Positions 31,451 through 36,011 of a stretch of 36,011 nt of DNA are shown piece after piece. This DNA comes from Magnetococcales bacterium (GTDB taxonomy: Bacteria > Pseudomonadota > Magnetococcia > Magnetococcales > JADGAP01): the NCBI GenBank assembly GCA_015231965.1, contig JADGAP010000014.1, positions 1 to 36,011 on the forward strand, given 5' to 3'. The translations under genes and the position numbers were made by a program. The notes below the pieces were generated by a model. The model was not told the DNA's origin and ran no database searches. It saw only the letters and a program-made list of their open reading frames with translations. Numbering within the stretch: position 1 is the stretch's first letter; each line of letters begins with the position of its first letter.

Positions 31451-33382
31451 TCAGGCGTAGCCGGAGGGAAGGATCGCCTCGAACCCTTCCAGGGGATTTT
31501 GCGCGAAAAAGGCCTCAAGGATCGAACGTCCCAGGGGCGACAGGTCGGGCTCCTCCAGATAGGGGCGCAGCTCTTGCTGAAAAAAGCGCCAGAGCATGGA
31601 CGCCCCCTGGTCGTAGGCCCGCAAGCCCACCTCCGTCTGATATTCCACTTGCAACAACCAGCGGGGGATGGGGGTTCCCTCCACCTGCATGGAGGTCAGG
31701 GAGTAGCCCAGCAGCGGACAGCGGGAGGGGAGGATTTGATCGGGACGGAATTTGACCCCGCCCCGCCGGGCGAGGTACTCCCGCACGATCCACTGGGGCA
31801 TGAAGCCGGTCTTCCACACCCCCAGGTGCTGGTTGGGAATGAGGACGTGGCGGGTGCGGGGGGTTTGGCGAATCTGTTCCAGCAGCAGATTGGCGTGGTC
31901 GACCTGGCGGCCGGTGGCGAAGGGCCAATAGGATCCCACCCCTTCGCTGGCCAGACCGCCGGCACCGAGGATGCTGGGGTTGTCGTGGCCCCGGGGGGCG
32001 ACCAAGCGCCAGAGCCAGGCCAACGCCGGGGGCAGCAGATGGACCATGCCCAAAATGCCGTAACTGGGACGGCTGGCGGTGCAGGGCGGGCAACGCACCC
32101 CGAAACTGCGCACATCCACCTCCACCGCCCCCTTGAAGACATCGGGAACGATGCTCCGGGGCAGGATGACCCGGGGGTTGGGGCAGGGTTTGCCGGGGCT
32201 GTCCTCCACATGCTCCCAGATCAAGGCGGTGGCCCGGGGAATGGCGTCGATGTTGAGGAAGATCAGGGGCATTTCCGGCTCGACGCAGAGCTTCTCCAAA
32301 AACGGGTCCACCCCGTAGTTGTCGATCTGGTTGACCCGCACGAACCACGCCTGCTCGGCATCGGAGACCACCAGCTTGCGGCTGTCGTTTTGCAGGCTGG
32401 GATGGGCCAGGGCCATGTCGTCGGTGACGGGGCGCAGGGCGCAGCCTTGATCCAGGGTGAGATAGCGCAACTCGTGGGTGACCACATTCTCCCCCACCAA
32501 CAGCCGCCCGTCGGGCTGGCGTTGGGGATATTGCAACATTTCGCTCTTGCCGCCGCCGCTGGCCCCCTCGTGGGTGACGACCAGCATGTTGTCGTAGGGG
32601 GTGATCACCTGCACCGTCGAGCCGTGGATGGTCACCCACCCCTCCCCCTCGCCGATGTTGAGCAGCGCCCCATAAATCCCCTTCTTGGCGCTGGGACCGG
32701 GATAGAGGTTGAGGGAAAAAATTTCGTGGGCCGCCGGGGTGCGGTTGTGGATCACCATCTGCCCGCCCTCGCAGTGGGTGTGGCGGAAGGTCGGGGCCAG
32801 ATAGACCACCGCCCGGGGCGAGAAGCTCGCCTCCTCCTGCCCTGGGAGCAGCATCCCCTGGAGATCCGCCAGGGCGGCGGCGAAAAAGGCGGCGTTGACC
32901 GGTCCCACGAAGAGGGCCTCGTAGTGATGCTCCGGGCTGCCCATCTCAAAGGGGAAGAGGATGAGCGGCTGCTCCCCCAACCAGGTGAAGATCTCCTCCC
33001 GCAACGCCGGGAAGGGTTTGGCGTAGCGCTCTTCATAGCGGGGTTTGTCGGTAGGCAGGGGATCGGCGATGACCATGCAGTCCGGATCCCGACGGCGCAT
33101 CCTGGGATCGGGAAAATTGACCCCTACCCCATTGCGACAACGCACCACCTCGGCTTCCAGAATCCGTCCATGGCCGGGAACGTCGTAGGCCACCTCGTGG
33201 GAAACAACCCCGGCACCGCCCAGGGCCAGTTCCAACAACTGCTGGCGGCTGGAAGGGATGATCACCTGGGGGGCCCGTGCCAACAGCGCCGCCAGTTCGG
33301 CGGAGGGGCGAAACCGCGCCCAGGGGGGGGAGGCGACGGGGGGCGAGGTGGGGGAAGAGGAGAACCCGTTGAACGTGGTCAT
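31451..33382 (-). CDS. DUF4914 protein, PEPCK-like P-loop kinase fold
   Basis: A 643-residue protein matching what I recall of the DUF4914 family: MRRRDPDCMVIADPLPTDKP near 95-114, HTHCEGGQMVIHNRTPAAHE, and SFGVRCPPCTA further on. The central part has a PEPCK-type P-loop, EGASGGGKSEM (272-282), and an acidic strand FLNIDAIP (about 375-382) as in the kinase-2 motif of phosphoenolpyruvate carboxykinases. The reaction is unknown; a nucleotide-dependent kinase or carboxykinase-like activity is inferred. The ATG at 33382 has AAGGAAAG upstream. TetR/SlmA-like regulation is possible, as that gene lies 150 bases upstream on the same strand. Confidence 0.85.
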   Translation of the reverse strand: MTTFNGFSSSPTSPPVASPPWARFRPSAELAALLARAPQVIIPSSRQQLLELALGGAGVVSHEVAYDVPGHGRILEAEVVRCRNGVGVNFPDPRMRRRDPDCMVIADPLPTDKPRYEERYAKPFPALREEIFTWLGEQPLILFPFEMGSPEHHYEALFVGPVNAAFFAAALADLQGMLLPGQEEASFSPRAVVYLAPTFRHTHCEGGQMVIHNRTPAAHEIFSLNLYPGPSAKKGIYGALLNIGEGEGWVTIHGSTVQVITPYDNMLVVTHEGASGGGKSEMLQYPQRQPDGRLLVGENVVTHELRYLTLDQGCALRPVTDDMALAHPSLQNDSRKLVVSDAEQAWFVRVNQIDNYGVDPFLEKLCVEPEMPLIFLNIDAIPRATALIWEHVEDSPGKPCPNPRVILPRSIVPDVFKGAVEVDVRSFGVRCPPCTASRPSYGILGMVHLLPPALAWLWRLVAPRGHDNPSILGAGGLASEGVGSYWPFATGRQVDHANLLLEQIRQTPRTRHVLIPNQHLGVWKTGFMPQWIVREYLARRGGVKFRPDQILPSRCPLLGYSLTSMQVEGTPIPRWLLQVEYQTEVGLRAYDQGASMLWRFFQQELRPYLEEPDLSPLGRSILEAFFAQNPLEGFEAILPSGYA

Positions 33383-33532
33383 GGTGCCATCTTTCCTTTT
33401 GAGCGTGAAAAAAACGGGGGCTCCCCTCCCGGAGTCGCCAACAACGCCGCCAAGGCATGACGCACCGGCGCGACGTTGCGGACGATCCGGGATGAAATGC
33501 CGTTCCAAGTCCCAGGAAGCGGAGGAAGAGCA

Positions 33533-34225
33533 TCAATCGTCGTTGGCGTGAACGGTCTCGGAAAAGAGGATGGCGCGCAGGAAAAAGTTCCACCACTCCG
33601 AACCGTGGCGGGGGGGATGGTCTTGAAAACCGCTGACAATATATTGCAGGGTCCGTGCCTGGATCAACCCCACGAACAGGAGGGCGGCGCTCTCCACCGG
33701 CAGATGGGGGGGAATCTCCCCCTCGGCCTGCCCACGACGCAACAGCTGCTTGACCTGACTGGTATATTTGCGATGCAACGCAACCATCCGCACGCCGATG
33801 GAGGCCGCCTCGCCGGAGACCCCCTCCACCAGAAAGAGGCGGCAAAGTCCGGGGTGTTCGTCGAAAAAGCGCAGATGATAGTCAAACAGCCGGGCCAATT
33901 GGGTCAGCGCCGATTCGCCGCTGTCCATCATCTGGTTGACCGGGTGGAGCAGATGGCTCTCCAGATACTCTCCCAGGGCCTGGAACATCGCCTCCTTGCC
34001 CCGAAAGTGACGATAGAGCGCCGCCTCCGACAGCCCCAGCCGCTCGGCCACGGCGGCGGTGGTCACTTTGCGCCCCCCCTCCTCCATCAGACTGGAAACC
34101 GCCTGAAGAATCTCGATTTTCCGTTCCGGGCGGCGGCGGCGGTCGGCGCGGGGGGGCGACTCCTTCCCCTCCGTCTCGGGCTCCAGGCCGGGTAGCGATT
34201 GTTCACCCTCCGTGGGCGTTTCCAT
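33533..34225 (-). CDS. TetR-family regulator, SlmA-like DNA-binding domain
   Basis: A 230-residue TetR protein. After an acidic and proline-rich N-terminal extension (about 1-30), the DNA-binding domain reads [18 protein letters not shown], then [29 protein letters not shown]. This is close to the nucleoid-occlusion factor SlmA ([20 protein letters not shown]). The C-terminal part (about 80-230) is helical with [19 protein letters not shown]. Whether it blocks FtsZ like SlmA or is an ordinary repressor is not decided by sequence. GGGAG lies eight bases before the ATG. It diverges from the Bax-inhibitor-1 gene, whose promoter region has an inverted repeat. Confidence 0.88.
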   Translation of the reverse strand: [230 protein letters not shown]

Positions 34226-34286
34226 CCCAAAATCTCCCGAACCGACGCCGAAGCTTGATCGTGGCTGAACGCCGTGGGGGTAGCTC

Positions 34287-34314
34287 TTGCATTTCCCCCG
34301 GGCGTGCCTATATT
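34287..34314 (+). promoter_or_regulatory. sigma70-like promoter for the BI-1 family gene
   Basis: TTGCAT (34287-34292) and TATATT (34309-34314) are separated by 16 bases, about 100 bases before the BI-1 start. Both hexamers match four to five of six positions. Confidence 0.5.
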
Positions 34315-34318
34315 CTGG

Positions 34319-34336
34319 TCACAAGAAAGTGTGTGA
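34319..34336. promoter_or_regulatory. inverted repeat, possible operator
   Basis: TCACA and TGTGA are separated by eight bases, a dyad lying over the expected transcription start of the BI-1 promoter. The divergent TetR/SlmA-like regulator is the obvious candidate to bind it, but this is inference from position only. Confidence 0.35.
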
Positions 34337-34412
34337 ATCAATACTTACCCTCAGAAAATCGGCGGCGGACCCATTTCCCGGGCCGCGCCACCTTGCAGCC
34401 AGGAGACGAACC

Positions 34413-35108
34413 ATGCCAGCCAAAGGCAATCCCTTCCAATACCAGACGAAAGTAGCGGCGCGCGGTGCCCCCGGAGCGGCCGGGATCCTCTCTGTCGAGG
34501 CAGCGGCCTATCTCAAGCAGATCTACGCCCTGGTGGGTTCCAGCATGCTCTTGGCGGTGGCGTCGGGCTACACCGGGATGCATTCCGCCTGGGCCATGGA
34601 GCATCCCATCCTGATGATGGTGCTGTTCATTGGATCGGCGCTGCTGGCGATGTTCGTGCGCAACACCGCGACGCTGTTTCTCTTCGCGGGCGTTTCCGGC
34701 TTTTCCATCGGGCCGGTGATCGCCCATTATGTCAGCCACGGCATGGCCGGGGCGGTGGGCCAGGCCCTCTTCTCCACCGGTGCCGCCTTTGGCGGACTCA
34801 CCCTCTACTCCCTGACCACCCGGCGGGATCTCTCCCGCATGGGGGGCATCCTCTTCGCCGGACTGATCGTGCTGATCGTGGGCGGATTGGTGAATATGTT
34901 CGTCCAATCCTCGGCGATGGTCTTCGCCTTGTCGGCGGGCGGGGCGGTGATCTTTTCCGGGCTCATCCTGTGGGAGACCCAGCAGTACAAGGAAAATCCC
35001 TGGGCTCTCCCCCCGGCGGCGGCGGCCTTGAGCCTCTACCTCAACGTTTTCAATCTCTTCCTCAATCTGCTGCAACTCTTCGGCCTGTTCGGCGGCAAGG
35101 ATGAGTAA
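34413..35108 (+). CDS. Bax inhibitor-1 / YccA family membrane protein
   Basis: A 231-residue protein with a hydrophilic N-terminus (about 1-35) and about seven membrane helices. Family-like segments are SVEAAAYLKQIYALVGSSML, SGFSIGPVIAHYVSHG, the loop FGGLTLYSLTTRRDLSRMGG, and the C-terminal ALSLYLNVFNLFLNLLQLFG. Bacterial members (YbhL, YccA) are inner-membrane proteins; YccA modulates FtsH, and related BI-1 proteins conduct calcium in a pH-dependent way. AGGAGACGAACC precedes the ATG at 34413. The L,D-transpeptidase gene overlaps its stop by eight bases. Confidence 0.92.
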   Translation: MPAKGNPFQYQTKVAARGAPGAAGILSVEAAAYLKQIYALVGSSMLLAVASGYTGMHSAWAMEHPILMMVLFIGSALLAMFVRNTATLFLFAGVSGFSIGPVIAHYVSHGMAGAVGQALFSTGAAFGGLTLYSLTTRRDLSRMGGILFAGLIVLIVGGLVNMFVQSSAMVFALSAGGAVIFSGLILWETQQYKENPWALPPAAAALSLYLNVFNLFLNLLQLFGLFGGKDE

Positions 35109-35685
35109 GACGAGGAACCCGCCGGAAGCGGGGGTTTGTCTCACGCTTCCGGCGGCGCTGGCGTCGGCTCTGGTGCGGTTGCGGGACGGGGGGTGGGACG
35201 CCTCCCGTCCCGCCGTTGTGGTGGACGGGGGGAGCCAGCGGTTGTGGCTGGTGGAAGAGGAAGGGGGCGCGCCCCTCGCCTCCTGGGCGGTTTCCACCGG
35301 GGCGGCGGGGTTTGGGTGCGTCGCCGACAGCGGCTGCACCCCCACCGGGCTCCATCGCATCGCCGCCTGTTTCGGGGCGGACGCCCCCCTGGGGGCGGTG
35401 TTCAAGGCCCGGGAGTTCACCGGACGGATTATCCCACCGGGGGAGGATCCAGGTCCGGGGGATTTCATCACCACGCGGATTCTCTGGCTGGAGGGGTTGG
35501 AGCCGGGGGTCAACGCCGGAGCGGGGGTGGACAGCCGGGAGCGATACATTTACATCCACGGCACCCCCCGAGTGGACCGCCTGGGAACGCCCGCCTCCGC
35601 TGGATGCGTTCGCATGGCCGACGCCGCCATCGCCGATCTCTTCCAACGGGTCGGCGAGGGAACCCTGGTTCTGTTGCTGGGGTGA
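35101..35685 (+). CDS. L,D-transpeptidase (YkuD domain)
   Basis: A 194-residue YkuD protein. The catalytic motif is intact: His153 in YIYIHGTP, then TPASAGCVRM with Cys169 and Arg171. The first strand (RPAVVVDGGSQRLWLVEEEG) and the Pro-Thr-Gly segment CTPTGLHRIAACFG are typical. The family forms 3-3 peptidoglycan cross-links or attaches proteins to peptidoglycan in the periplasm. No signal peptide is visible at the N-terminus, which is unusual for that location; a start further upstream is blocked by the BI-1 frame, so export may be non-standard or the role cytoplasmic. It overlaps the BI-1 gene by eight bases. Confidence 0.9.
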   Translation: MSKTRNPPEAGVCLTLPAALASALVRLRDGGWDASRPAVVVDGGSQRLWLVEEEGGAPLASWAVSTGAAGFGCVADSGCTPTGLHRIAACFGADAPLGAVFKAREFTGRIIPPGEDPGPGDFITTRILWLEGLEPGVNAGAGVDSRERYIYIHGTPRVDRLGTPASAGCVRMADAAIADLFQRVGEGTLVLLLG

Positions 35686-35781
35686 AGCGTCACGCCCCTC
35701 CCCCACATGGAGAGTCCTCGCCCCGAATAATAATATTAGATATTAATTCACCCCTGGGGCCTTGCAGCCCGCATGGCGTCG

Positions 35782-35818
35782 AAAAATCCCCGACCCGCCG
35801 CCGGAGGGGGGCGACGGG
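35782..35818 (-). terminator. weak terminator-like hairpin after the polyproline gene
   Basis: On the minus strand CCCGTCGCC and GGCGGCGGG form a 9-bp stem (one G-U pair) with a seven-base loop, followed seven bases later by five T. The spacing makes it a weak intrinsic terminator. The rest of the convergent gap holds an AT-rich patch at 35727-35750. Confidence 0.35.
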
Positions 35819-35879
35819 CCGGGCGTCCGGCCCCGCCTGGGAGAAGGCGAGACCGGACGATGGCTTCACGAAAACCCCA

Positions 35880-36011
35880 TTAAACCTTGGGCGGGGTTCC
35901 CGGAGGAGGAGGCGGAGGCACCGTTCCACCCGGAGGAGGCGGCGGCGGAGCCATTCCCGGAGGAGGAGGCGGCGGCGGAGCCATTCCCGGAGGAGGAGGA
36001 GGCGGCGGAGC
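35880..36011 (-). CDS. C-terminus of a polyproline repeat protein (partial)
   Basis: The last 43 codons of a gene running off the right edge of the window. Read on the minus strand it gives repeated blocks of six to seven prolines separated by Gly-Met-Ala (APPPPPPPGMA twice, then a six-Pro block ending GGTV), closing with PPPPPPGTPPKV and TAA. The repeat unit is about ten residues and is nearly identical at DNA level. Such tracts occur in formin-like, cell-surface or scaffold proteins, and seven-Pro runs normally need EF-P for translation. The family cannot be named from this fragment. Confidence 0.75.
   Translation of the reverse strand, partial: APPPPPPPGMAPPPPPPPGMAPPPPPPGGTVPPPPPPGTPPKV

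Noticed and set aside
35690-35929. 79-residue minus-strand ORF near the right edge
   Set aside because: It is in a different frame from the proline-repeat gene, has no ribosome-binding site and overlaps the terminator-like hairpin.
1-36011. tRNA, rRNA, CRISPR array or complete insertion sequence
   Set aside because: No T-loop signatures, spaced identical repeats or transposase frames were found on either strand by eye.

Overview
The window looks like a GC-rich chromosomal segment of a flagellated, Gram-negative Pseudomonadota (proteobacterium). The evidence is a fliL-M-N-O-P flagellar export/switch cluster, outer-membrane biogenesis genes (lptD, surA), a CcmH cytochrome c maturation factor, a class I cytochrome c and a TSCPD subunit of a split B12-dependent ribonucleotide reductase. 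The gene mix would suit a magnetotactic-coccus-like (Magnetococcia) lineage. That placement is an impression, not a phylogenetic result.

Layout: 1-2.5 kb holds an unrecognised charged protein, nrdJb and a TetR regulator ending in a 20-bp tandem repeat. 2.9-6.2 kb is the tightly packed, translationally coupled flagellar cluster, which stops after fliP. 6.25-8.2 kb is an accessory island with a 389-bp MITE-like element, a frameshifted higB next to intact higA, and a convergent MNT/HEPN pair. 8.3-18.7 kb is a long minus-strand series: ccmH, a GT-C-type membrane glycosyltransferase, folC, lptD, surA, an SGNH-like protein and a nucleotide-sugar dehydrogenase, several with 4-base ATGA/GTGA-type overlaps. 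A second MITE-like element of the same family lies at 18.7-19.0 kb.

19-24.8 kb carries thrC, a CigR-like secreted protein, a lower-GC two-gene ATPase plus TOPRIM-like cassette that is a defence-system candidate, serA and a small membrane protein. 25-28.5 kb has thiD, a soluble protein joining a Rossmann-like domain to a chemoreceptor signalling tip, a PilZ c-di-GMP-type protein and an overlapping SDR oxidoreductase. 28.7-36 kb holds a small hypothetical protein, smpB behind a terminator hairpin, a cytochrome c with a good sigma70-type promoter, dapA, a DUF4914 PEPCK-like kinase, a SlmA-like TetR regulator, a Bax-inhibitor-1 family membrane protein, an L,D-transpeptidase and the C-terminus of a polyproline repeat protein running off the edge.

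Most genes are housekeeping (flagellum, envelope, amino acids, cofactors). The points of most interest are the ATPase/TOPRIM-like cassette, the Rossmann-chemoreceptor fusion, the MITE pair with its broken TA neighbour, the PEPCK-like DUF4914 protein, the SGNH protein with Gly at the nucleophile position, and the terminator placed a few bases before smpB. I saw no tRNA, rRNA, CRISPR array or transposase gene.
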